Shown here: in pieces, positions 1 through 6,578 of the stretch
Layout: every line of letters starts with the position of its first letter
How positions within the stretch are numbered: position 1 is the stretch's first letter
Source: JBGPBY01 sp041481485
Lineage (GTDB): Bacteria > Acidobacteriota > Terriglobia > 20CM-2-55-15
Assembly: GCA_041481485.1 (NCBI GenBank)
Contig: JBGPBY010000122.1
Span: 1-15,951, forward strand
Length of the DNA stretch: 15,951 nucleotides
Direction: 5' to 3'
The notes under the pieces: model-generated
What the model saw: only the letters and a program-made list of their open reading frames with translations
What the model was told of the DNA's origin: nothing
Database searches by the model: none
Translations under genes and position numbers: made by a program

Positions 1-471
1 GACATAGGCGAGAAGGCGGCCGGACGTGATCACAACAAGCCAACAGAACAGCGACACCCAGGCCATCCGCTTCGACCTGGATGAAAACTCTCCGCTTTCT
101 GCCTCCGAACTGCCGAAAACATGAGTACGAATCATTTTCAAATTGATCAGGGAAAACACGATGAACGCCATTTTGACGTAAAAGTCCGGATTATGCAGTT
201 TTAAGCTGATATCCGAAGTCAACAACATGGTGCCGGTAATGGCATTCGTCCAGAATCCGAGCCACAAGATCGGCATGAACCGTTGCATTGGAGCAAGTCG
301 GACAGCTGGGGCCATGCCCAGTATGCGGAGGTCGATTCCTGCGGCGATCCCGACCACTAAACCCATACCCACCGTGTGTACCAGGAGAATAACCGGGAAC
401 GCCCATATCGAGGGAGATTCGCGCACCCAGGTGGCGAATCCGCTTTGTTCGATGTTCTGTAGAATATCCAT
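1..471 (-). CDS. DUF6644-like integral membrane protein, C-terminus cut by window edge
   Basis: The frame opens with ATG at 471 (MDILQNIEQSGFATWVRES) and stays open for 157 codons to the first base of the window, so the stop lies outside. Four hydrophobic segments are visible at about residues 22-46, 62-84, 98-115 and 135-155. A histidine sits inside the first (LLVHTVGMG), and the sequence ends in SGRLLAYV, which resembles the closing GRLIAY motif I associate with the DUF6644 family of about 160 residues. Only a few residues are therefore probably missing. A purine-rich AGGAG lies 13 bases upstream of the ATG, which is rather far. It is the last visible gene of the minus-strand exported cluster, 118 bases after the Gly-rich gene. 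The reading frame and membrane nature are seen directly. The family name is from memory and the function is unknown. Confidence 0.7.
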   Translation of the reverse strand, partial: MDILQNIEQSGFATWVRESPSIWAFPVILLVHTVGMGLVVGIAAGIDLRILGMAPAVRLAPMQRFMPILWLGFWTNAITGTMLLTSDISLKLHNPDFYVKMAFIVFSLINLKMIRTHVFGSSEAESGEFSSRSKRMAWVSLFCWLVVITSGRLLAYV

Positions 472-589
472 TACGTGGAGATGACTCCTGTTTTATTGAA
501 GACGTTCAGCGGGGAATAAAATTCCACGGCAAGCAATAGAGAGGAATGTTCGTCTTCTGCCATTTGCTGCGCGGTGCGGCGATTCCCCT

Positions 590-1561
590 CTACCGAACGA
601 CGGTACAACCCGACGGACTGAATTTCGATCCATCCGGTTCCTTCTTAAATGTTGAACTGGTCGTGTGGTTTCCGCCCGGATCTGCAATGACAGCAACCAC
701 GGTCATGTAATCGTTTCCAAATTCAGAATGGCGCTGGAAGTATTCCGTCAGTGTTGCGTTTTCGGTGTAGCTCGACCGGCTGGTCAACAGATAGCCTCCC
801 GTCAAATTGGTCGTCACCACATTGAGACTGCCCCAACGCGAAGCTGGTGCGGCGCCACCGCCACCACCACGTCCCCCACCTCGACCGCCGCCGCCAATCT
901 CCCATGTAGCGGCGGAATAGCCCTGCAGCGACTTTTCGCTGGCTGGAGGCGGTGTCCCGCCAAAATGAAGCAGACGGGTTTGGGTGCCGGAATCCATTTC
1001 GACTTTCAGTGTGTTGTCATCCTGCCAGGTAATGTGCAACCGTCCGGGAAGACGCATACTGCCGCCGGCGCCATAAACTCGGCAAGAATCGGCCGCTCCC
1101 GCAGCACCTCCAGGCTGTGCGCCTCCCCGGCCACCGCCCCCTCGGCCACCCGCACCTGCTCCAGCGCCACCACCACCGCCGCCACCGCCACGGGGCACAC
1201 CAGAACGCGGAGAATCCGGAAACATGCGTTCGATGTAATCTTCGTCAACAAGCGATACCCAATATCCGGTCACATCCACCGGCGCCTGACCTCGGCCTCC
1301 GGCGCCACCACCGGCGGCAGGCCCACCGCGGCCCTGTCCCGCTGGCGCTGCGGCCGCACCGGCGGCTCCAGGCGGCGGTGCGCCGGGAACTGCCGGGGCG
1401 CCTGCCGCTGGCGCTGCTCCACGGCCTGCCCCCGCACCACCACCGCGTCCACCTCTACCCTGTCCACCCTGACCATAAAGTCCAAGAGGCAAAGCAACTG
1501 CAAGTGCCGCGAAAACCAACCAGGACGGCGCATGTTGCCGCCGTTGTTTCGACTGGGACAT
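590..1561 (-). CDS. Secreted Gly/Arg/Ala-rich protein of unknown function
   Basis: The protein has 323 residues. I chose the ATG at 1561 (MSQSKQRRQ) over one 12 codons upstream because GGAGGAATTC directly precedes it, an excellent ribosome binding site. Residues 1-30 look like a signal peptide (basic start, hydrophobic LVFAALAVALPLGL). A linker at 31-95 of Gly, Ala, Pro and GRGG follows. The non-repetitive blocks are 97-121 (TGYWVSLVDEDYIERMF), 158-222 (SCRVYG, GRLHITW, SGTQTRLLHFGG, ATWEI) and 241-323 (WGSLNVVTTNLTGGYL, YTENATLTEYFQR). Two further Gly/Arg runs interrupt them at about 122-157 and 223-240. I recall similar TGYWVS / GTQTRL-HFG proteins in Acidobacteriota, beside DUF6152 genes, without any assigned function. 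Two cysteines in the mature part (SCRVYG and SGCTVVR) could pair. It lies 53 bases after the DUF6152-like gene and is probably cotranscribed. The long open frames on the opposite strand come from the GC-rich repeats. Confidence 0.8.
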   Translation of the reverse strand: MSQSKQRRQHAPSWLVFAALAVALPLGLYGQGGQGRGGRGGGAGAGRGAAPAAGAPAVPGAPPPGAAGAAAAPAGQGRGGPAAGGGAGGRGQAPVDVTGYWVSLVDEDYIERMFPDSPRSGVPRGGGGGGGGAGAGAGGRGGGGRGGAQPGGAAGAADSCRVYGAGGSMRLPGRLHITWQDDNTLKVEMDSGTQTRLLHFGGTPPPASEKSLQGYSAATWEIGGGGRGGGRGGGGGAAPASRWGSLNVVTTNLTGGYLLTSRSSYTENATLTEYFQRHSEFGNDYMTVVAVIADPGGNHTTSSTFKKEPDGSKFSPSGCTVVR

Positions 1562-1614
1562 GAATTCCTCCAACTTACGTTCTGGCGATGGAATCACCGA
1601 ACCATCCGCAAAGC

Positions 1615-2013
1615 CTATCGGACCGTGCCACCCCAGCTGAATTCGGGGCTGTTCGCCGTTGCCGGTTTCACGACTTTCCGAATCAATACCTTGTGCTCAT
1701 CCACATCGCGGGAAGGCGCGCCGTCAATGATGACTTTGTCACCGACCTTAAGGGTGAATCGCGTCACGCCTCCTTCAGAAAGCTGTGTGACGCCACCCCA
1801 TTCGCCACCCCACCGCACCGCCTTGCCATCTTTGCCGACAACTTCAATGTTGATGAAGGAATGAGGATTTCGAATATCGAACTGCACTACTTTGCCTTCG
1901 ATGGTGACTGACTTATCCTCGATATAGCTGCCGGCAAAGGAGTGATGGGCATAGGCTGTCGCCCCCACCAGCAGGATTGCCGTTGCCGCAAGAATAACGA
2001 CTCTGGACTTCAT
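1615..2013 (-). CDS. DUF6152-like small exported protein with His-His mature N-terminus
   Basis: The protein has 132 residues. The start is ATG at 2013 (MKSRVVILAATAILL), because GGGAGG lies 5 bases upstream; the open frame extends 20 codons further but that part has no signal-like sequence. A signal peptide is clear, with a probable cut after AYA at residue 22, leaving HHSFAGSY as the mature start. The body is predicted mostly beta: SVTIEGKVVQFDIRNPHSFINIEV, then VRWGGEWGG and VGDKVIIDGAPSRD. The AHHSF start, the NPHSF motif and the GxV-x-F/W-x-NPH strand pattern are what I recognise as the DUF6152 family, common in Acidobacteriota and without an established function. The fold looks like a small OB-type or beta-sandwich domain (inference). 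It sits between the MBL-fold gene (138 bases upstream) and the Gly-rich gene, all on one strand. Confidence 0.8.
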   Translation of the reverse strand: MKSRVVILAATAILLVGATAYAHHSFAGSYIEDKSVTIEGKVVQFDIRNPHSFINIEVVGKDGKAVRWGGEWGGVTQLSEGGVTRFTLKVGDKVIIDGAPSRDVDEHKVLIRKVVKPATANSPEFSWGGTVR

Positions 2014-2151
2014 TCGCGCCTCCCTGAAAATCAACCTATGTACTGCGTGGCCCTGCACAATGGCATATGCCAAACTTCACTGTCAATGATGCGAAATTCC
2101 GGCTGCCGGCGCGGACGACATCCGCATCGACAGTTGGAAATAACAAGGTCA

Positions 2152-3165
2152 TCACTTCGTTAAACTCTTATAAATCGCTTCGACGAACTGATCCGGCGTC
2201 CAGGCCGGATTTTTTCCGAACCGCAAATCGTATTCGTAGGTATAACTCGGCTTTGCTGCTTTGATCTGAGCCAGCGTCATCTTCTTCTTAATGGCGTTCT
2301 GAACGCGGTCTCGAATGATCGTGATCATGTCGCGGTATTCCAGAACGTCATGTTCGTCGCCGATCCGGCCATGGCCGGGAACGATCATGGTGCCGCCCTC
2401 CTGAAGATGTGCGGGAACGGCATATTCGAGAACCTGATTCAGGCCTTCAATGATTCCGTTGATTCCCCCGCCGTGCTCGAGGTCGATATAGGGATAACTG
2501 GTTTCATTAAATATGTCACCCATTGCAACAACGTCGGATTTTCGGAAAAACACCATGCTGTCGCCCGCAGTACTCGCATCGGGAATGTGCCTGATGATGA
2601 CTGCTTCGCCGTTGGCATAAAAATCCATGCTGGGCGTCAGAAACGTCTTGGGCGGCCAGCGGTCCACCGAAATTTTATCCGGGCCGATTTCTGTCATGAT
2701 GCGGAGAAGGTCGCCGCTCCCAATCAGGTCGGCTTCATTGGGCCGTTGGCCCACCCCCGGACCCGCCTGGCGCACCGATCCCGCCTTCTGGAAAATGGAA
2801 TTGGCGCCGGTATGATCATCTGCCAATGTCGTATTGATGATGTCGCGGATCGGCTGGTTCGACAGCTTCTTGATCGCCGCCATCACCTTGTCGGCCATTT
2901 TCTCGTAGCCGGTGTCGACCATCAAAACGCCATCGTCTCCGACTTGCACGACGATGTTTCCGCCGGCGCCTGCAAGCAAATAGATACTTCCCTGAACGCG
3001 CAGGGTCTGAACTTCCATTTTGGAAAAGTCCGGATTCAGCGGAGGTGGCGTTTGCCGGGGAGTTCGAATCTGTGCCTGTTGAGCCGAAATCAATGCCGCA
3101 AAACCGGCGGTCAGCAGCAAAGTGAGCGTTCCCAGAACAGCGATTTTCATGAATGCATTTTTCAT
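2152..3165 (-). CDS. Secreted metallo-beta-lactamase-fold protein lacking Zn1 ligands
   Basis: The protein has 337 residues, with a signal peptide at 1-28 (hydrophobic IAVLGTLTLLLTAGFAAL) and a Pro-rich stretch to about 45. The MBL fold is recognisable: VQGSIYLLAGAGGNIVVQVGDDGVLMVDTGY at 58-87, the metal loop NTTLADDHTGAN at 111-122, IPDASTAGDSMVFF at 194-207, VVAMGDIF at 212-219 and IVPGHGRIGD at 261-270. In ordinary family members the loop reads HxHxDH. Here T113 and A115 replace the two histidines and S198 replaces the third Zn1 histidine, while D117, H118, D217 and H265, the Zn2-type ligands, remain. It may bind one metal or act by a changed mechanism. The start at 3165 follows a weak AGAAG. 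An ATG five codons later is an alternative with no binding site. It begins 25 bases after the upstream secreted-protein gene, so cotranscription is likely. The substrate is unknown. Confidence 0.85.
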   Translation of the reverse strand: MKNAFMKIAVLGTLTLLLTAGFAALISAQQAQIRTPRQTPPPLNPDFSKMEVQTLRVQGSIYLLAGAGGNIVVQVGDDGVLMVDTGYEKMADKVMAAIKKLSNQPIRDIINTTLADDHTGANSIFQKAGSVRQAGPGVGQRPNEADLIGSGDLLRIMTEIGPDKISVDRWPPKTFLTPSMDFYANGEAVIIRHIPDASTAGDSMVFFRKSDVVAMGDIFNETSYPYIDLEHGGGINGIIEGLNQVLEYAVPAHLQEGGTMIVPGHGRIGDEHDVLEYRDMITIIRDRVQNAIKKKMTLAQIKAAKPSYTYEYDLRFGKNPAWTPDQFVEAIYKSLTK

Positions 3166-3190
3166 CGTTCTTCTACCTTATGCCCCAAAC

Positions 3191-4222
3191 CTATTGACCA
3201 CCGCGGCCCCGTCCCCCTGCTGGAGGCGCTGCCGGCGCGGGATTTCCTCCCCGGGCCGGAGCCGCAGCAGGAGCTGCCGCAGGAGCTGCCGGAGGAGCCG
3301 CCGTGGCACCCCCGGAAGCGGGGTACGGCGCAGCATTATTGGGAGGAGGATAAACGGCCACGGGTTTTCCCTTCACCTTATCGCGGTATTCCGGATACAT
3401 GGTTTCCGCACCTCCAAGCGTGACTTCCCCGGGAAGATTATGTTCGGCCGCATATTGGGCCACATAAGGGTTCTCTCCCCAGAAATAACTGGGGACGGCG
3501 CCACGCTCGTGTTCGCCCTCGTCGGTGTATTCACATGGCCAGTACGGATTGTAACTATTGGGATTGGGATTCAACGTGTAGTCTTCACTCTTGATCAGCG
3601 GCTCGGCAAGATAGATCGGATCTTCGGTAACGCTGGTGTGCGACAACGCGTTGCCGTGCTTGACGTAATGTTCAACGACTGTCACTTCATCGCTGGCCGG
3701 AATGTTTTCGCGCCGATGCCAGCCCTGCTTCACGTGCGTCGTTGTGACAGTGAGCATGTTTCCTTCCCAGACTCCGGTTGAAAAACCCATCCAGGTATGC
3801 GGGGCATATTCCGAGGGATGCGGCCGGCCATCCATCCAAATCGTTCGAAACTGCTCGTAGGTATTGATGTTCTCGTGAATCGCAATGAGCTGGCTGCTGA
3901 TCGGATCGCGTTCCTCCCAGATCCGGATGTCGTGCGGGCCGCGATGGATGTATTCCACGACATGGACCTGACACTGATGCTCCGAAAGCGAAAGTCGGGA
4001 TGATCGATATGAAAGACCCCAGACCCGCGCCTGGTCGTTGATCGGCAAGCCGACAAATTCAACCAGAGACGGTCCCTGCAGCCGCTCCGGATTGTCTTCA
4101 TCCTGAATATTAGGATTCCACACTCCGGTCAAATCGACCTGTGCAAATGCAGGTCTGCCTGAAACGAACATTGCCGCTACAAATATCGATACCATTACTG
4201 CAGCCCGGCAAATATTGCGCAT
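3191..4222 (-). CDS. Secreted protein of unknown function with Ala/Pro/Gly-rich tail
   Basis: The protein has 343 residues and is probably the first gene of the minus-strand exported cluster. The start ATG at 4222 follows GAGGAGAG at a good distance. Residues 1-27 are a signal peptide (VMVSIFVAAMFVSGRPAFA), and mature QVDLTGVWNPN follows. The core at about 28-290 is rich in aromatic and charged residues, with blocks RTIWMDGRPHPSEYAPHTW (127-145), FSTGVWEGNMLTVTTTHVK (147-165), EHYVKHGNALSHTSVTEDP (184-202) and YLAEPLIKS. I recall these WMDGR-HP / G-S-G-WEGD-L-V-TT blocks in abundant, unnamed Acidobacteriota exported proteins. The beta-rich pattern may be a lipocalin-like barrel, which is a guess. 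The last 48 residues are an APAAAPAAAPARGG-type tail ending in GRGRGGQ, similar in composition to the Gly-rich protein encoded downstream. Confidence 0.85.
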   Translation of the reverse strand: MRNICRAAVMVSIFVAAMFVSGRPAFAQVDLTGVWNPNIQDEDNPERLQGPSLVEFVGLPINDQARVWGLSYRSSRLSLSEHQCQVHVVEYIHRGPHDIRIWEERDPISSQLIAIHENINTYEQFRTIWMDGRPHPSEYAPHTWMGFSTGVWEGNMLTVTTTHVKQGWHRRENIPASDEVTVVEHYVKHGNALSHTSVTEDPIYLAEPLIKSEDYTLNPNPNSYNPYWPCEYTDEGEHERGAVPSYFWGENPYVAQYAAEHNLPGEVTLGGAETMYPEYRDKVKGKPVAVYPPPNNAAPYPASGGATAAPPAAPAAAPAAAPARGGNPAPAAPPAGGRGRGGQ

Positions 4223-4263
4223 AACACTCTCTCCTCAGATACCCGACTTCAATTCGCGCCCGA

Positions 4264-4292
4264 ATGTTAGTACTTTCGCAGTTCGATGTCTA
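4264..4292 (-). promoter_or_regulatory. Candidate sigma70-type promoter for the exported cluster
   Basis: Read on the minus strand, TAGACA (4292-4287; 5 of 6 to the -35 consensus) is followed after exactly 17 bases by TAACAT (4269-4264; 4 of 6 to the -10). Transcription would begin near 4257, giving a leader of about 35 bases that includes the GAGGAGAG binding site of the first gene. It is inferred from consensus matching only. Confidence 0.35.
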
Positions 4293-4353
4293 TTGCGACT
4301 ATTGGCCAGGAGGAGACTGATATCCAATTCAAACGGAAGGATATAATCTGGCA

Positions 4354-4611
4354 ATGGCGCGAGGATGGGAAAGTAAGTCCGTCGAAGAACAAATTGCCGA
4401 ACGCGAAGAGTCAAAACAGCTGCCGAAGAAGATCAAACTCACGACAAAACAACGTGAGATTCAGCAAAAGCGCGACCAACTGATGCTCTTGCGAACGAAG
4501 ACGCTGGCAGCGTTGCAATCCACGCGAAGTGAAATTTACCGAAGGCAACAGGAAGCAGCACTGAAGCATCTGGACGCGGAGCTGGCGCGAATAGAAGAGC
4601 CGACGGCTTAA
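4354..4611 (+). CDS. Small charged coiled-coil protein of unknown function
   Basis: The protein has 85 residues, starting MARGWESKSVEEQIAEREES. GGAAGGA lies 12 bases before the ATG. A TATAAT also lies there (4342-4347), but with no credible -35 at the right distance. From about residue 32 to 82 the sequence is one long amphipathic helix rich in Lys, Arg, Gln and Glu, so a coiled coil or RNA/DNA-contacting helix is likely; there is no signal peptide, membrane segment or cysteine. I recall MARGWESK-V-EQ proteins as small conserved proteins in Acidobacteriota without a function. It stands alone, divergent from the exported cluster and convergent with the hydrolase gene. A large palindrome begins 13 bases after its stop codon and could act as its terminator. 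Confidence 0.7.
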   Translation: MARGWESKSVEEQIAEREESKQLPKKIKLTTKQREIQQKRDQLMLLRTKTLAALQSTRSEIYRRQQEAALKHLDAELARIEEPTA

Positions 4612-4623
4612 AGGTGGAGGTTG

Positions 4624-4760
4624 ATCAAGAAATCCCTCTCCCAACGGGAGAGGGCGGCCGAAGGCCGGGTGAGGGTACCGCCAGTAACAATATTTACTTG
4701 CGGTACCCCTCACCGGCCGCTGCGCGGCCCCCTCTCCCGTTGGGAGAGGGATTTCTTGAT
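4624..4760. repeat. Palindromic repeat element, copy A (long hairpin, REP/MITE-like)
   Basis: A perfect 31-base inverted repeat forms the ends (4624-4654 with 4730-4760). The arms themselves contain the smaller palindrome CCCTCTCCC-AACGGGAGAGGG. The inner part continues to pair (GGTGAGGGGTACC arms, then AGTAA / TTACT around a short loop near 4689), so the whole 137 bases can fold as one hairpin with side stems. It lies between the convergent stops of the coiled-coil gene and the hydrolase gene. Weak similarity to the outer ends of copy B continues to about 4772 (CCACTCCTA). Copy B lies at 12983-13133 in opposite orientation. Confidence 0.9.
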
Positions 4761-4808
4761 ACGCCACTCCTACACAATCGCTCCCACATACAGCGATCTT
4801 ATCGGCTC

Positions 4809-5744
4809 TCATCTCCGCAAAAACGCAATCCACGCCGAATGGACGAGATCCGGCTGTTCCCAATGTGGCAAATGGCCGGCGGCCTCCACGACAACCAGGC
4901 GGGCTCGCGGCATCGCTTTCATCAGGGCTTCGCTGTTTTCAAACGGAACGTTGGTGTCCTGTTTTCCCCAGATCACCAGTACCGGCCGGGAATTCCGGCC
5001 GACCCGGATCAGCTCGCCCGCCTGGTTGACTTTGGAATTATTGATGAGCTCGGACAAACGCGCGTTTCGAAACCCCTTGTACTGCAGCTGCACGCGATAC
5101 CGGGCTGGCCAGTCTGGAAAGCGCTCCGGATGCAGGAAGTCGTCGAGTTGCTCGCTGGCCCATGCCCTTTCTTCGAAAACGGCGGTAACGAAATCCGAAG
5201 CTACCTTTAAGCGCGCAATGTCCGGCACGTCATAGGGTTCACGAAATCCCGGATCCACATAAACCAGCGAACGCACTCGCGTCGGATATCGATCCGCGAA
5301 GGTTGTAATCACGGATCCTCCGAACGACAGCCCTCCCAAATCGACAGGCTCCCGAATGCCGAGCGCGTCCAACAGTTGTGTCAGCTGGCGCACGTACAAA
5401 TCCTGTGTGTAGGCAATATTGGGACGGTCGGAGTAACCCCGTCCATAGTACTCGTACCGCAATACGCGAAAACCCGCCTTGGTCAATGCTGAAAAAGTAG
5501 GATCCCAGATGTAATACGGTACTGTGGCGCCGGCAGCGAGAACCACGGTTCGTCCGCCCGCGGGACCGCCGATTTCATAGTGCGTGTAGCCGTCGGAAAG
5601 GGAGACAAAGGATCCCGGAGCGGATGCGCGTACGGCCGGAGTCAATTCGAGCCTCTCCGGATCGACCACACGATACACGGGCCCGGCAACGGTCATCAGC
5701 AACAGCCCGGCGGATGCGGCGGCGGGCCATGGAAGCATTCTCAT
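4809..5744 (-). CDS. Alpha/beta-fold hydrolase, membrane-anchored or exported
   Basis: The protein has 311 residues. The N-terminus (MRMLPWPAAASAGLLLMTVAG) is a hydrophobic anchor or signal sequence. The fold follows with the strand-turn GGRTVVLAAGATVPYYIWDP (63-82), RYEYYGRGYSDRP (96-108), the nucleophile elbow GLSFGG at 138-143 (Ser140), acid VIWGKQDTNVPF with Asp263, and base AAGHLPHWEQPD with His291. The catalytic triad is therefore complete. The oxyanion-hole position that is usually His-Gly after the first strand reads Ala-Gly (residues 71-72). The start may be ATG at 5744 or 5738; neither has a good binding site. The gene begins 27 bases after the pdxJ stop, so the two probably share a transcript, although no functional link is evident. 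Esterase, lactonase or C-C hydrolase activity cannot be told apart from sequence alone. Confidence 0.88.
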   Translation of the reverse strand: MRMLPWPAAASAGLLLMTVAGPVYRVVDPERLELTPAVRASAPGSFVSLSDGYTHYEIGGPAGGRTVVLAAGATVPYYIWDPTFSALTKAGFRVLRYEYYGRGYSDRPNIAYTQDLYVRQLTQLLDALGIREPVDLGGLSFGGSVITTFADRYPTRVRSLVYVDPGFREPYDVPDIARLKVASDFVTAVFEERAWASEQLDDFLHPERFPDWPARYRVQLQYKGFRNARLSELINNSKVNQAGELIRVGRNSRPVLVIWGKQDTNVPFENSEALMKAMPRARLVVVEAAGHLPHWEQPDLVHSAWIAFLRR

Positions 5745-5771
5745 GCGATTGGGACTTTCACGGTATCACAA

Positions 5772-6512
5772 TCAACTCGACCCTGCGGTTTCGAGGATTC
5801 GCAGATAGGCGCGTACGGTGTTGGGAAGACCCATCTCGAGCGCTTCGGCGATCAACGCGTGTCCGATCGAGACCTCGAGGATTCCCGAAATCGTACAGAA
5901 CTGCCCGAGATTCTTCAGATTCAGGTCATGGCCGGCATTCACGCCAAGACCGGCTTTTCGGGCAGCATTCGCCGCAGCAGCAAACTTCGCAAATACAGAA
6001 TTGAATTCCGGCTTACCAAATGATGAGGCGTAAGGTTCCGTGTACAACTCTACACGATCCGCTCCAATTTCCCGGGCTACCTCCCACTGGCTGGAATCCG
6101 CATCCATAAACAAGCTGATCCGCAAACCGAGCTGACGAATTTCTGCAAGAATCGGCCGCAGACGCTCCGCATCTGCCGGCAAGTTCCAGCCATGATCAGA
6201 GGTCCACGCGCCAGGTTCGTCCGGAACCAGTGTGCATTGCGCGGGCCGCACGTCGTTGATGATTTTCAGGAATTCCGGAAAGGGATTCCCCTCGATGTTG
6301 AATTCCACATCGGGAAATCCGGCAAGGAAATCGGCCAGTTCGTAAACATCCGATTTGCGAATGTGCCGCTCGTCCGGTCTGGGATGCACAGTAATCCCAC
6401 GCGCTCCCGCTTCAATGCACAGCCGTGCGGCATGGATGACACTCGGAATCCCGATGGGGCGAGTATTTCGGAGCAGGGCAACTTTGTTCAGATTCACGCT
6501 AAGCCGGGTCAT
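5772..6512 (-). CDS. pdxJ: Pyridoxine 5'-phosphate synthase
   Basis: PdxJ condenses 1-deoxyxylulose 5-phosphate with 3-amino-2-oxopropyl phosphate to make pyridoxine 5'-phosphate, the last ring-forming step of vitamin B6 synthesis in DXP-dependent bacteria. The protein has 246 residues, a normal length. Visible motifs in order are RLSVNLNKVALLRN (3-16), GITVHPRPDERHI (39-51, with His43 and His50), FNIEGNP (71-77, Glu74), CTLVPDEP (93-100), ISLFMDAD (132-139), VELYTEPYA (154-162), GLGVNAGHDLNLKNL (188-202, His195) and SIGHALIAEAL (215-225). The NLNK and HPRPDERHI versions, rather than NIDH and HLREDRRHI of E. coli, match the variant I recall from Bacteroidota. The start at 6512 has no strong binding site. 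A TACAAT at 6535-6530 on the minus strand could be its -10 box. The product is cytoplasmic, and the alpha/beta hydrolase gene follows. Confidence 0.96.
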   Translation of the reverse strand: MTRLSVNLNKVALLRNTRPIGIPSVIHAARLCIEAGARGITVHPRPDERHIRKSDVYELADFLAGFPDVEFNIEGNPFPEFLKIINDVRPAQCTLVPDEPGAWTSDHGWNLPADAERLRPILAEIRQLGLRISLFMDADSSQWEVAREIGADRVELYTEPYASSFGKPEFNSVFAKFAAAANAARKAGLGVNAGHDLNLKNLGQFCTISGILEVSIGHALIAEALEMGLPNTVRAYLRILETAGSS

Positions 6513-6578
6513 GGTTTTTTGGATGTCCCATTGTAAGAGCGGTATATGACCGTGAATGAAATGCAGGTTCAGAGGAAA

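Noticed and set aside
665..1864. A 399-codon plus-strand open frame opposite the Gly-rich and DUF6152-like genes
   Set aside because: Its composition (Ala, Thr, Ser, Arg runs) mirrors the Gly-rich repeat on the other strand, where signal peptides and strong binding sites mark the real genes.
2350..3423. A 357-codon plus-strand open frame opposite the MBL-fold gene
   Set aside because: No domain features. The minus strand holds a recognisable MBL fold with a signal peptide.
4411..5235. Several open frames of 150-204 codons running through palindrome A
   Set aside because: They read partly through the repeat and partly antisense to the coiled-coil or hydrolase genes. The repeated PLPTGEG / LSQRERA peptides are just translations of the hairpin arms.
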